A stretch of DNA of 64,000 bases from Schistocephalus solidus (GCA_017591395.1 WEDG01001357.1:524603-588602); one strand, 5' to 3'. Positions 36,101 through 44,800 are shown, numbered from the stretch's first letter. The notes: a model not told the origin generated them from the letters alone. Made by a program: numbers and translations.

Positions 36101-38807
36101 CCCACGAGCGGAAATGTTAATTCATATAAAATAATCATGTCAGCGATCCAGGTGCTGGATTGAATACGCTTATCATTTTTCACCATGTAACTCTATGAAA
36201 AGGCCTCGCAGAAAAGAGCCGATTAAACAAATGACACAAAAGTAGAACAAAAGCACACTTTGCCTTGTTGGATGCCGTCACTGAAGCTGAGATTTTAAAG
36301 GCAGGGCTACGGTAGCAGCTTTTTTATAACGGTAAGAAAAGTTTACTAACTGTGAAGCGCAACAAGGGTCATGGGAAGCGATATGGTCATGTCTGAAGTC
36401 ACAGCCACGGTTCGCTGACCACCGTCCAACTCCAAACCTGAACATCAGGATTTTGACCCTAATTGAAAATTGAATTGAATGATTTAAAATAAAAACTCTG
36501 ATTTCCGGCCGGTTTGTCTATGTTGGAAGTGTACTTACATGTGGAAGTACGCTCCTTAACCTAAAGAAGAGGAAATACGTAGGTTTCCCTTTCAACAAGT
36601 AACATATTAACAACTCCATGTGGACAGACGCGTAACTGGAGGAAACGCAAATTTAAGAAACACTGAAACATGGCAGTTGCGAAGAGTTAACTTATTCGCA
36701 GTTGTCTGTCGACGCTTCACAAGCTCCAATTTTGGATAAGATCGTTTTGTAATCAACATTTCTACTAATCGTATACTAGATCAGAGACTCTTTAATTAAG
36801 AAGCATGCTCTTTGTACTGCCGATCAAGTTGTTTGGACCTTCTTCTGATGTTATTTTGGAAAGACAAAACCGTTTTCTTTGCTCAGGAGATCAAGGGAGT
36901 TGGTATTTGCTCACGTAGCCAGTAGCAATAAGAGCAAACGTATTGCGGAGTAAAGCAATGTAAACTGGACTTGCCATTCCTGGCTTATGAAGTGTGGTCA
37001 TTTTTTGTAACTGAAAGTTATTTTTTATCTTATTAAAATTTGTAAAATATTGAATGGAATCGCCCATGTGTAATGTTTTCGACTTCATTCCTCTCTTATA
37101 GAAAAGCGTCACTGGAGAAAAAGAGATAATCACTAGAACAAGCAGTTTTTGGCCATATATTTTGAATTCTCCATCAAATCCATCATTAGAGATGATGGCC
37201 GAAAGGTATAGTAGAGGCACAATGAGAGCAGTATTTATAGGACGCAGTTGTCAGGCAAAAACATGCCCAGAGCAATTATTAGAAGCCACGTTCATCACTG
37301 ACGGTCATATTCGATGCGAGTATTGCTTGTCCTTGTGCGTCCATTAATCTTTTCTGCAACCTTATCTGATAATGGTTTTGAGTGGGAAGCCGAACCGTCA
37401 GGCAACAAGCTGCTTGTTCCAACGATGGCTGCTTATTCTTTTGAACGGCCTCCTTAAAAACCCGCATAATTGATTTTATCAAAAAGCTAATATTTACACT
37501 TCCCTAACACCTTTTACAAATTCGAAGGTGCACACTTCAAATTAAACTTATATCTTAGTTGCAGTTTTATAGGCAAATATATTTCGTTTGCTGCTTTTTG
37601 TATCGCAGTCAAAGTAATTGACAAAACCACGACAAAGCAGTTGAATAAGCGAATAAAAGAATAAATATTTATCTACGTGTTCCAAAAGCTATGGTATTTG
37701 TGCCTATCAATTTCCCATTTATCCACCAACTGTACACATTTGAAGTATAGATATAGTTTTAAATGAGCTTATTATTTGGTTGCTTCCAACGCTAACTACC
37801 AGTAACCCACACACATTTTTATACTCAATAACTAACATTTTATGTTTTTTGGTACACTTTTGAATGCATTTTACTTAAAATCACTGTATAAATCGAGAGT
37901 TTGCTAACTTTCCCTTAATATTGACTGTGTTACTCTGCATTTTACTATATAACTGTATAGACACTTTCAAATCTACACTGATATTCGTTTGGATTTATAA
38001 AATTATCTAGAAATATGTTTCAACTGAAAATGGATTATCACTGGTCATCTGTAAATTAATATAAGGTTCTACATGTCCCTCCTGATAGAACTCTTTAATA
38101 CTGTTGTCAAAAGAAATAAACTCGGCCAGGCTTGTGCTTTTAAGTATGTTCATGTATTCTGAAGACCTATGTGACTTAATTATGGGCCAACTGATTGAGC
38201 TTAAAAATTAGAGCTGTTTATGTTAGCATTTTTAAAAAACTTTTAAATATGATGAGAGCACTGGAGTATTTAAGGGACGAAATATTTAAATTCTTTACAA
38301 TGAATACTGCCAACATATTCGTCTTCAAAACGTGACGTGTATACAACTGCTATTCATATCAGTTAAATAATACCATTTGATTTATCCGTCACGTTTGTAA
38401 AGGTGATGGTGAGTTGAACCGTTCTTGTGTGTCATCACTGCGGCATTTCGAAATGCTCAAAGTTTGGTTGTTTATTTAACTTTTTCTCTTAACTTGACTA
38501 AACTAAGCATGCAATATTGGAAAAATAAGAAACTACATTGTTTTCACTATTTCGTTGCTTTTTTGGTATGCCATTTACGTTCAGTTATAGAAGCGTTTCT
38601 ATTTTAGATTATTCACTTTGAGCTCATATCCTTCTGTTTGTTCCCACTCGCTATATTTTATCGGCTTAAACACTAAAATGATTTCATTTTGCACCACTAC
38701 AAGTGTGTTATCGCCTTCTTGCATTCTAAAAATGACCGGAATATACCCAGTGATTCTGCGTGGGCAATGATTGATGCTGCACAAAAGACCGCACCCAGTC
38801 GAGAGTT
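80..38807 (-). CDS. CPNE: copine-family gene (C2A-C2B-VWA), at least 18 exons
   Basis: Copines are cytosolic calcium-dependent phospholipid-binding proteins that move to membranes through two C2 domains and recruit partners through a VWA domain; that is family knowledge. Here the minus strand carries 18 short segments, each bounded by an AG acceptor and a GT donor, whose translations follow the copine order: C2A (P, O, N, M), a short link (L), C2B (K, J, H, D), the basic NNSG linker (E), FLDYILSG (F), then VWA (A, B, C, S, R, T, U). All junction phases agree when joined in this order. The sum is about 1.6 kb, close to the usual 530-560 residues. The ATG exon and the last coding exon are not found and probably lie above 38807 and left of the window. 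VWA and C2A lack key metal-binding residues. Exons P and L are the weakest members. Confidence 0.93.
188..2595 (-). other. copine intron (2.4 kb)
   Basis: This intron lies between exons T and U. It holds no recognised gene. Visible items are a 14-bp perfect palindrome at 825-838, a G-rich stretch at about 735-775 resembling degenerate TTAGGG, and a short AT run near 1133-1142. Small open frames on both strands around 1144-1626 have passable splice-like edges but no copine homology and no phase fit. Confidence 0.75.
2596..2669 (-). CDS. copine exon T (VWA, LD-D and RD-VQ region)
   Basis: This 74-nt exon enters in phase 1 and leaves in phase 0. The acceptor is TGGTTGTAG and the donor CAG|GTATGC. 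The translation begins [12 protein letters not shown] and ends ACRDNVQ. This is the copine stretch usually read as M-x-LD-x-D, then A-RD-VQ. It joins exon R (KFE) and exon U (FVQ) in frame. An antisense frame at 2566-2700 is also open with splice-like ends, but it is a shadow. Confidence 0.9.
2828..2885 (-). CDS. copine exon R (VWA, PLSIIIVGVG strand)
   Basis: This 58-nt exon enters in phase 0 and leaves in phase 1. The acceptor is strong (TTGTTGTTCTTTTTGTAG) and the donor is G|GTAGGAG. The translation begins [19 protein letters not shown]. This matches the signature copine segment AS-LP-SIIIVGVG--F, the beta-strand before the last MIDAS-side helix. Confidence 0.93.
3426..3528 (-). CDS. copine exon S ([14 protein letters not shown] strand)
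   Basis: This 103-nt exon enters in phase 2 and leaves in phase 0. The acceptor is TTCATTTTAG and the donor GAG|GTATTT. The core is [16 protein letters not shown], then ETRRAVIE, against the family's YFVLLI-TDG-I-DM--T--AI. The conserved aspartate of the TDG motif is threonine here. Exon C joins directly in phase (GA|C, giving D). An open antisense frame at 3457-3557 with splice-like edges is a shadow of this exon. Confidence 0.94.
4893..5010 (+). repeat. diverged tRNA-derived SINE head
   Basis: The sequence reads like a decayed tRNA gene: GCCTCGTGGTAGCC resembles an A box, and AGGAGTTCAAGTTC at about 4959-4972 resembles a B box (GGTTCRANYC). No mature tRNA fold is preserved. It sits close to better-preserved SINE copies downstream. 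Where it ends is unclear. Confidence 0.5.
5520..5755 (-). repeat. tRNA-derived SINE copy, minus strand
   Basis: Read on the minus strand, the head has a degenerate A box (GCGCAGTGGATTTGAATC) and a good B box GGTTTCAAGCC (plus 5688-5698). The body and tail include GTCGGCAATGTTTTTCTTCC and GCTGCTGGCGGGG. The same tail words recur in the plus-strand copies at about 5800-5890 and 6110-6150, which defines one SINE family. Confidence 0.72.
5757..5910 (+). repeat. SINE body/tail fragment, plus strand
   Basis: This carries the family tail words GGCAATGTTTTTCTGCC and GGCTGCTGGCGGGGCTC, but no clear A or B box. It lies head-to-head with the minus-strand copy, so 5520-5910 forms an imperfect inverted repeat. 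Confidence 0.6.
5970..6156 (+). repeat. tRNA-derived SINE copy, plus strand
   Basis: The head has an A box TGGTTAGAGCG at about 5991-6001 and a near-consensus B box GGTTCAAGCC at 6027-6036, spaced as in a tRNA promoter. The body ends with CAGCAATGTTTCTGCC and an A-rich tail. The 15-bp direct repeat begins straight after it. Confidence 0.75.
6328..6455 (-). CDS. copine exon C (VWA, P-C-GV-GVL-AY region)
   Basis: This 128-nt exon enters in phase 0 and leaves in phase 2. The acceptor is GTTTTCATTGTAG and the donor GA|GTAAGA. The translation includes [17 protein letters not shown] and then [13 protein letters not shown]. This is the copine signature NP-C-G--GVL-AY followed by GPTNFAPII--V. The conserved MIDAS threonine of GPTN is replaced by proline (APPN). 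Confidence 0.95.
6456..8911 (-). other. copine intron (2.5 kb)
   Basis: This AT-rich intron lies between exons B and C. Apart from the GATAGTGGT/TATATAGTGG simple repeat near 8575-8660, I see nothing recognisable. Short frames at 7185-7449 and 8172-8360 look like chance. Confidence 0.75.
8575..8660. repeat. short tandem repeat (GATAGTGGT / TATATAGTGG)
   Basis: A run of GTGATAGTG units grades into GGTATATAGT units, giving a compound minisatellite of about 85 bp. Its minus-strand translation is a Thr/Ile low-complexity run with no coding meaning. Confidence 0.85.
8912..8987 (-). CDS. copine exon B (VWA, FPA-GFG motif)
   Basis: This 76-nt exon enters in phase 2 and leaves in phase 0. The acceptor is CACCCAATCTAG and the donor CTT|GTAAGT. 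The translation is [14 protein letters not shown], then [10 protein letters not shown]. Joined to exon A it reads [14 protein letters not shown], matching the highly conserved copine QDYDSDK-FPA-GFGA. This junction was decisive for the family call. Confidence 0.96.
8988..10180 (-). other. copine intron (1.2 kb)
   Basis: This intron lies between exons A and B. A short GGAT run is at about 9905-9917. No gene or repeat family is recognised. Confidence 0.75.
10181..10351 (-). CDS. copine exon A (start of VWA domain)
   Basis: This 171-nt exon enters and leaves in phase 2. The acceptor is TATTCTTTTAG and the donor GACAG|GTAATT. The translation contains [17 protein letters not shown] and later [18 protein letters not shown]. 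This matches the copine N-F-V-VDFT-SNG, then EY--A--AVGEI-QDYD. The DxSxS-type metal motif is degenerate (D-L-S-N-H). Confidence 0.95.
10664..10725 (-). CDS. copine exon F (FLDYI linker before VWA)
   Basis: This 62-nt exon enters in phase 0 and leaves in phase 2. The acceptor is CTATATTTTAG and the donor GG|GTAAGG. The translation is [20 protein letters not shown], followed by a glycine completed in exon A. It matches the conserved copine segment ending TFLDYIMGG between C2B and VWA. Confidence 0.93.
11513..11566 (-). CDS. copine exon E (basic linker, NNSG)
   Basis: This is a 54-nt exon, phase 0 in and out, with acceptor TTTCAAAG and donor ATT|GTAAGT. The translation [18 protein letters not shown] matches the copine linker LINEKK-(K)n-Y-NSG-I after C2B. 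The cluster of lysines and arginines is typical of this position. Confidence 0.92.
11883..11955 (-). CDS. copine exon D (end of C2B)
   Basis: This 73-nt exon enters in phase 2 and leaves in phase 0. The acceptor is TGCATTCCAAG and the donor GAA|GTAAGT. The translation [16 protein letters not shown] corresponds to the copine HD-IGEF-TT---L that closes C2B. The upstream codon is shared with exon H, or with the candidate microexon. Confidence 0.93.
12747..12770 (-). CDS. candidate 24-nt cassette microexon in C2B
   Basis: The 24 nt are flanked by a strong acceptor (TTTTTCTGATTTTAG) and donor (GA|GTAAGT), and are open in phase 2-2 (core DKIDPDL). It lies between exons H and D, which also join each other in phase 2 without it. 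Inclusion would add eight residues, four of them acidic when the junction codons are counted, to the calcium-binding loop of C2B. Other splice-like decoys exist in these introns, so this stays a candidate. Confidence 0.42.
13092..13139 (-). CDS. copine exon H (C2B, DWD loop)
   Basis: This is a 48-nt exon, phase 2 in and out, with acceptor TTCTTTTTAG and donor TC|GTAAGT. The translation [15 protein letters not shown] matches the copine C2B stretch ending YDWD-DGSHD. The aspartates of calcium-binding loop 3 are kept, unlike in C2A. Confidence 0.93.
13308..13403 (-). CDS. candidate 96-nt cassette exon in C2B
   Basis: The segment is fully open in phase 2-2, with acceptor TTTTACATTGCAG and donor TTT|GTAAGT, and is richer in GC than its surroundings. 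It would insert 32 residues (beginning [12 protein letters not shown]) between exons J and H. Those two already join in phase to a normal-length C2B. It could be an alternative exon, a lineage-specific insertion, or a chance decoy. Confidence 0.42.
13404..15547 (-). other. copine intron sequence (2.1 kb)
   Basis: AT-rich sequence between exon J and the candidate exon at 13308. No repeat family or gene recognised. Short frames at 14075-14284 and 14872-15084 lack splice or homology support. Confidence 0.75.
15548..15652 (-). CDS. copine exon J (C2B core)
   Basis: This is a 105-nt exon, phase 2 in and out, with acceptor ATTGCTGTGCAG and donor GAAAG|GTATTT. The translation has [20 protein letters not shown] and then GLCEGDLE, matching the copine C2B W--V-RTEVIK--LNP-WKPF and LC-GD. 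The family's RTE motif appears as QSE. Confidence 0.94.
16167..16270 (-). CDS. copine exon K (start of C2B, GKSDPY)
   Basis: This 104-nt exon enters in phase 0 and leaves in phase 2. The acceptor is CTCTACCTTTTAAAG. The donor used is AA|GTAAGA at the end. An earlier GT after KKN would break the phase with exon J. The translation includes [20 protein letters not shown], the classic C2 calcium loop 1 (D...GKSDPY), with the aspartates intact. Confidence 0.94.
16970..17000 (-). CDS. copine exon L (C2A-C2B link), tentative start
   Basis: This 31-nt exon enters in phase 2 and leaves in phase 0, exactly the phase needed between M and K. The donor is CTC|GTAAGT. The translation [10 protein letters not shown] fits the copine strand G-ITI-AEEI before C2B. 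The acceptor is less certain: AACAG before TCTTC gives the right phase, while another AG lies 20 nt inside. The family has about 14 more residues here, so an exon may be missing between M and L. Confidence 0.6.
17001..21535 (-). other. copine intron (4.5 kb)
   Basis: AT-rich sequence between exons M and L. No transposon or RNA gene recognised. An 18-nt phase 2-2 segment near 18069-18086 with splice-like edges is too short to judge. Confidence 0.7.
21536..21615 (-). CDS. copine exon M (C2A, FLGE-E--LG strand)
   Basis: This 80-nt exon enters in phase 0 and leaves in phase 2. The acceptor is ATGTTTTGCAG and the donor AG|GTGCAT. The translation [20 protein letters not shown] matches the copine C2A DFLGE-ECTLGQIVSS. 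A 106-residue plus-strand frame over this region is an antisense shadow. Confidence 0.92.
21616..23419 (-). other. copine intron (1.8 kb)
   Basis: Intron between exons N and M. It includes the chance-like 140-codon plus-strand frame ending at 22167 and a GC-richer patch at 23069-23251 that is open on both strands. No homology recognised for either. Confidence 0.65.
23420..23447 (-). CDS. copine exon N (28-nt microexon, C2A loop 3)
   Basis: This 28-nt microexon enters in phase 2 and leaves in phase 0. The acceptor is GCTTTTTTGTAG and the donor CAA|GTAAGT, both strong. The translation FACPTHSKQ bridges exon O (MIMIEV) and exon M (DAYLFG). Most copines have VYDID-N or similar here. The paired aspartates of calcium loop 3 are absent in this C2A. 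Confidence 0.85.
24162..24265 (-). CDS. copine exon O (C2A core)
   Basis: This 104-nt exon enters in phase 0 and leaves in phase 2. The acceptor is ATCTCATTTTAG and the donor GT|GTAAGT. The translation [20 protein letters not shown] continues [14 protein letters not shown]. This matches the copine C2A GRTEVIKN-LNP-F, then (I/V)DY-FE--Q-L-FEV. Confidence 0.92.
28281..28380 (-). repeat. PLE terminal fragment with hammerhead-like motif (copy A)
   Basis: The words GATGCGATCGACAGAACAA, CGGATTCTTATTTGA and CTGCAACTGAC line up with the PLE end at 52627-52705. On the minus strand it reads CAGATGA, a helix half ending GAATCC, then GGAACGTC. That is a decayed form of CTGATGA ... GAAACGTC. Confidence 0.6.
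30376..30401. repeat. 13-bp direct tandem duplication
   Basis: TCACTTATAGAAG occurs twice in tandem without mismatch. It is a recent small duplication inside the large copine intron. Confidence 0.9.
33246..33271. repeat. GTTGGTG / GGT simple repeat
   Basis: A G-rich run of GGTGGTGTTGGTGGTGGTGG. It offers several GG pairs, so a weak two-layer G-quadruplex is possible but not shown. Confidence 0.8.
34462..34491. repeat. 15-bp direct tandem duplication
   Basis: TAAAGAGCGACCAAC occurs twice back to back with no mismatch. Confidence 0.9.
37141..37420 (-). repeat. PLE terminal fragment with hammerhead-like motifs (copy B)
   Basis: AGCAGTTTTTGGCC and TTGAATTCTCCATC align with the PLE end near 52645-52690. 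The minus strand reads CTAATGA, then GGATT paired with AATTC. Further right, 37366-37399 on the plus strand reads CTGATAATGG, a helix (GGTTT with AAGCC), then GAACCGTC, a second hammerhead-like core in the opposite sense. Confidence 0.58.
38617..38807 (-). CDS. copine exon P (N-terminal C2A), tentative
   Basis: This 191-nt exon enters in phase 1 and leaves in phase 0. The acceptor is excellent (CCTTGTCTTCTTCTGAAG) and the donor moderate (AAA|GTGAAT). It is open throughout with ordinary codon use. The segment [10 protein letters not shown], then TLVVVQ, then [13 protein letters not shown], leads into exon O (AVETE). This fits the C2A order SDP-VV, W-E-GRTE, but the SDP motif itself is absent. 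The frame also runs to a TAG at 38599-38601, so a terminal exon of another gene is the alternative. Confidence 0.55.
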
Positions 38808-41800
38808 CTTCAGAAGAAGACAAGGAGAAAGGGCTACGTGAATAACAATTAAGGAGTTCTTCCCTCTAAAGTCCTTTGGTGAGTCGCTCTAATCAAATGG
38901 TATTTTAGACAGTTATGAGCCTACATTGTCCACACTGGAGAGTTTTATCTTTGCAAGTACGTTTTTGCATGAATAAGGCACTACTTGCACGCCTATTAAA
39001 GGGGCAAATTACTTGTCATATCTCATGCAAGCGAGTTAAAATAGCCTTTTAAGATTTTTGGCAATCCATAATACTTTGCTAAACAAGTGCTAAGTTACTG
39101 TTTAGTTCAAAAATATAAAAATGTGAACTTCTATTCAAACATGTAAGAAAAGGTTTTGGTCGTTAAATCGAGAATAATACGCTTATTATGACGGGGACTG
39201 ATGTTCGAAAAATTGCGCGATTTCCGGTAGGGAAAGAAATAAGCATAAATATTGATAATAGGATTCATCAAAGTATCCTAAAAAATAGTGCACAAAAAAT
39301 TATAATAGTGAAAATATCAATAAAAATGATACAACTAAATTATTGGAAATTTCACATTGTTCTCAACAGCTATTTTAGTAAGAAACTTACCACAATGGAT
39401 TGCTATTCCAACTTTTGGCTCACATAAAAGTCGTTTATTTTGTAATATCCCAAACTTGTGAGCTCGTAAAGAAAAATTTATGGAACCGATAAATCAACAG
39501 TGAAAAGGGAAGAAAACGAAGGATCTAGCTAAGAATATTTCGTATTGGTAATTTCAGAAAAATAAAATAAATATTTTAAAATTTAAATGTGTTTTCCATG
39601 TTGAATTAAATCATACAAAGATGTTTTGCAAATGTTTTGAGTCAATGGAAAATCCTTCAGTATTTCTTTATTATCAGTCTTTAAAATAAGCCCATATTAG
39701 TGGTATAATTTGCCGTACCATTGGCTATTTTAATGTATGAAGCCATTTTGATGCTTCTTTCAAAATCATATAGGTTTACAAAATCTTGCCAGCATAAAAA
39801 AGGTACTCAGTTCTTTATTATAGTTTTGTGTATTTAATAATTCTGTGAATTTTTAATTTTTAATTTGGAAGGAAAAAATCACGATTAGCTGAGCAATTTT
39901 TTATACATTTGGCCTTCAAAATGAAAACCACTGGCAGAGCGTTCTATTACGTATTCTCAGTTAAACATTTGCGAAAAGAAAAAGTCAAAGTATAGTTGTT
40001 CTTTCAAATGACAGTGGCATTTGAGAGCTCTAGTGGATGAATATCATTCTGATAAGATATGTTGATGGGTTTTTGTGCCTCTGTAGACTAAAAATTCAAA
40101 TAAACGAATTGCATATTGCAGGCAGCAGACCAATTCGACGCAAGCAGTACCCAGGAAATTTTTAAGCAGCTTTACTCAGAAAACTAAATAGAGAATGAAG
40201 GTATGCAACAAATTCTACCAGTATTTGCGTTGAAAAGAAGTGAAGTAATGCGACGAAACCAGAATAACAAATTAATAAAATTACATTCATTTCCAGTTGG
40301 CCAATACAAAATGTCTAAATGTTTGTACAGAATATAAGACCCTAGTAAAAAGGTGAGAGAAAAATTTCCACACTCCAGCAGATTTTGATAGAGCGAAACA
40401 TTTTATTTTGCTCTGACTTATCAGCATTTACTCATAAAATCGTCTGCCAGTGGTTATGCGTATACTTTCCCTAAACCTTTTTTGCATATGCACTTATTAA
40501 TTAATTCAACGATGAAACTAGTGGCAGCACTGTTCTTTACTATAAACGAAAACCGAGTCTATCCAAATATGAATTAGAACACTTTGTCTCCGTATATTCG
40601 AAGGAATGTTTTTTTGAGGCAGCGTTAAACGAGACTATCAAGCACATAACAACAGATCTTTAAGAGGCTCGTTGTTTAAAAATAAACTTCAGCTATGCAT
40701 TATTAATGATCAACCTACTTACCGAGTTTTATAGAGGTCTTCATTAGAAGTTCAGGTATCGTTTTGGCTTTTTAATGAAGCAAACGTTTTTTTAAGTTCT
40801 TTGGACATTGATCAAACGAAAACATGCTGAATCCTAATACGAACTGAATGCTTATTGCATGCTTTCAGAGACACATAAGCTATCATTGAAAATGAACGTT
40901 CTGCAGCCCTTTAGGGCATACATCTTGGACAAATTGTCGACTTTTGGGTGAAAGTACTAATACATATATCTAGCAAAGTTTGTTCCCCTTGAGCGCATCA
41001 TGAAATAAAAAGTTTAGAATTTAAAAGTATCCTTTTGTATTCATAAAGCTTTGTCTGGTGAAAGTCTTGAACGTCACACTTGGTTAAATTGATTAATTTT
41101 CAATTTAAATTGATTGTTAAACTACAGAAGTATGATGACTAAAATAAAGATGATCGTTTCGCAGAAACTAAGTAGTATGCATTAAAGCTATCAGATTTAC
41201 GTTTTGTGGAACTATATTTTCATCATATGTAATACGCTTTGCTTTCAATTTAACAATGCAAAAATTACATTATTAAAGGTAAATCATCAAAAACTTACGT
41301 TCGGGCAATTTTCTAAATTACAAACTATTTCAGATCTAAGCTAGGCAGGTCCAAATATGTGGCTGTTAAAAACTATTTATTTTTACGCAGAATGTCAACC
41401 AGAATTGCATTCATCAAATGTTGAATTTGCATTTATGACTCACGTTTACCGGAATATACCTGATATAAATCGAGATATGAGTTAGACTTTAAAGAAATGA
41501 TGATTATTTCTTTCGGTACTTTTGTCAATTAAAATATGGTTTTAAAATCAAAAACATACGCGTAACGTTAATGATAAACCATCTTTTGTTTGAGTGCAAC
41601 CATACTTACTTCCAAGTGCAAATATTTCTTATTTTCACTTCAAAATAATAATTATTCATTTAAAGTTTGATTTCGGAGTATGGAATAGATTGCTTTTGTG
41701 CTGTTTTCTCTGCTTTATTCTAAGTTAGAAACGAATTGGCTGTTCAATCGGTGTTATACTAGATACTTTAAGTCAAGTTGACCAGTTATTATTATATTTA

Positions 41801-44800
41801 CGTATATAAAAATAAATTTATAACTCAAATAAGTTAAAAATAGAGAACAACTTTAATGCTCCGTTTGCAACAGAAGATATTTCAGTACATCTCAGGAAGA
41901 GTTAAAGAGCAGCAAAAAGCTTATATATTGGTATTTGTTTAATGATTTGAAAAAACATGAATAGTATGGGCCTTTTGCCACGAATAAAACTGCGTATGCA
42001 CCTGTAATGGACACGGCATACGTCGCAGACTCTTTCTTCATTTGTGACGAATAAATCGCGTCTTTGCTTAAAACATTGAGGTTCTTTTTCGATAGGATCT
42101 ATTCTAAACAGCAACCAGCTTCAACGGACAAGACTTGCTTCTGAAGAAAAATAAACATAATGACCCCTTTGTATGAAAACATCTTCAGAAATCGACGAAG
42201 ACGAATACCGCAACCTATTCACTGACCTATTTTAGAGGCTTTGATGATAAATATAAATTACTTTAACTAAAATTTCCCAAATAACGGGGTACATTATATG
42301 AACCTGCTGAATTCTGAACGTGTAAAACTTCACTGTCATGTTCATAGTCATGGCGTCAACTAATTCTTTCTTTGCTGTAAGCAACCACAGCCCCATTTTT
42401 GCGAAAAGAAAATAGTTGTATTGAATCAACTTAAAGGCAGAATGAGCACTTTCCTCAGCTAGATGCCATAATGCATAGTAGACCAATATATAAAAGCATT
42501 TTTTAAATCTTCTTATCCTTATGTTGCCTAATTTACTCATTGTTGTATTCTCGGGAATAGGGCTTTGTAATAGCTTACTTTTTATAACTAAACACGGTTT
42601 TCTTATTTGCTTCAAAATATTTCTCATGAAATAAATTTTCCCAGTATACCTTTATCACCAATAAGTCGTCACTCGATTAATTTGGGTTCCTGTCTGATTT
42701 TATGGTGTTTCATGAAGCTAGGAATAGTTATTTAATTGTTTATGGAAAAGTGGTGTGTGTCCTTGACCGAAATTTTCATTTAAATTTTAGTTCTAAACCC
42801 TAAAACGTCATGTCTGGATAACCTGACTCCATTTCTGGCATTTAATAATTTGAAAAATCATTTTCGCAGTTATTGAATTATTTTACCCAATTTAATATTG
42901 CAGTTCATTTCAAGTTGTTTGCTGAATGCGGCAAAAATCAATATATGTGAATGTTTGATTTTTTTACTGCGGTTTCATGTACTGACTGCTAAAGTCATTA
43001 ATATTTTGGATAACAACTCATTATGGTAAATAAGCTACGTCGTATGTCCACAAAATGACGTCTCATAGATATGAATATTAATTGATTAGTCATTAGACAC
43101 GTGCAGACCGTGTAAAATGATGAGATATTGTGTTTAAAGGGAGGATTTTTGGTTGTTCGAAGACTGCTTCCAAATATTTGGCTGCTAAAATTCTTAATGT
43201 GCCACTCTTGCCGCATTACATGACGTCTGCGAAAAAAAAACTAGCGTGAACTGTCGACCAATAATGCCAATAGGACGCCAGTTTCCAGAAGAATTGCAAT
43301 TCAAATTTAGGATGTGTTTGTAAGTATGGTGACAGTAAACATCGATTTTATTTCAAGTATGAAAACAGATCTGTGGCAACTGCTGCGGTGGTTGACACAA
43401 TATTGGAATAAATGTAATCTCAATCTCTATGTTTTTTGGATTTTATCCACGCCTTAATATAACTTATCCATTTAATTTGATAATGAGTCAAATTTAAAAC
43501 CATCTATTCAACCATTGAGTTTTATTTCATATCATGAGTTTTTTATCCGATCTTGATCTGTTACCATTTTTTCTAAACAAAATCTTATTCGATATGGGTT
43601 TTGAACTATTCGTTCATAAAAACATATTTTATTTATCAGCCTGTATATTTAGCATATGTGGGAATGCTTAACATATAAAAAGTCTAATGAGCTTTTAACA
43701 GGAGCAATACCTAGGTAAATTTTAAGTAACTGCCCTTGATGCCCTCAATTTATAAGTTTGTTGTTATAATAACCTATAGATTAAGCGTTTATTATGATAT
43801 AAAATAGCGGCCCCTGAAATAGAGCTGGCAATTCTTACCTGCTTTCTTCTTAATAAGAGAAAAAAATAAAAAACTTTAAGATATGTTGTCTTTGATCACA
43901 CTTCATTTTCCGAAACCCTTAATATCTTTCCTATAAATTAAAAGCAAACTACTCATACTAGTATCCAACTTTAGGCATATATTGAAGCTTTCTGACTTGA
44001 ATTTGACATTAAATGATAGTGATGTAGTGCAGTTTGATCGATGGACAAATTAAAAAGGGTTGATTGTTAATTCATAAATTATGTAAAACAGTTGCGTGTC
44101 AGTTGGACTGGCAACAGCTTATGCTTTAAAAACAGAGTAACTGTTTGTATGGCACTTAGCAAAGCAGTTGGAATTCTGCAGTTTTAATTTGGAGTAAGGT
44201 GCAAGTCTCATTTTATGATATATTATAAGAGCTCACGGATATTTCGCATAATTGCCATGGGAGTCAATCGCATAAAAATCATAATCTCCCCCATTTTTAA
44301 AAAACTTATTTTCATACTTTAGTTAATGTGGCTACAGTTCGACCGCGGATTTTGACTATGTCCACCGTATGCGCCAAACCAGGTAGTGCAGGGTCGGTGA
44401 CTTGCGCGTGAATTAGTTTAAATGATAGTAGCCTTGCACTGCAGCTACCGCACTCTCTCCTCCTCCCCCACCTGAGCCCCGTGTCAAGACAGAGTCAAGA
44501 AGACCGGATATGGGAGAGGGCGCAGGTAGCTGGCACGGCCGGAGCTGCCCCTGGGCGTACCACCACACCTGGCTTGGATCCCACAGAGTGAGAGTGCCAT
44601 AAAGACCACATTAAGATGGAGCCATTGCAGTCTGACTATCAGTCCGCCAATTATCGGTTCATGTACTGACTTAAAGTTTGCAATGGTAAAATAGTAGTTA
44701 GATAACCTCCTAAGCAAACAAGGAACTCATTTCACCTATCTGTGTCTGAGAATTTCATCCTAGTTGAATAGAGGAAGAAGTTACACGGAGCCCAACAATT

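Larger units (their letters stand above)
24266..38616 (-). other. large copine intron (14.4 kb)
   Basis: The interval lies between exons P and O. It holds PLE terminal fragments at about 28281-28380 and 37141-37420, a GC-richer anonymous stretch at about 31550-32500, a GTTGGTG-type repeat at 33246-33271, and two small tandem duplications (13 bp twice at 30376-30401; 15 bp twice at 34462-34491). Several short splice-bounded segments occur on both strands, for example 36539-36560 minus and 34202-34231 plus, but none has recognisable homology. Confidence 0.6.

Noticed and set aside
42232..42627. 131-codon minus-strand frame
   Set aside because: No recognisable domain, no splice-site logic and biased AT-rich codons.
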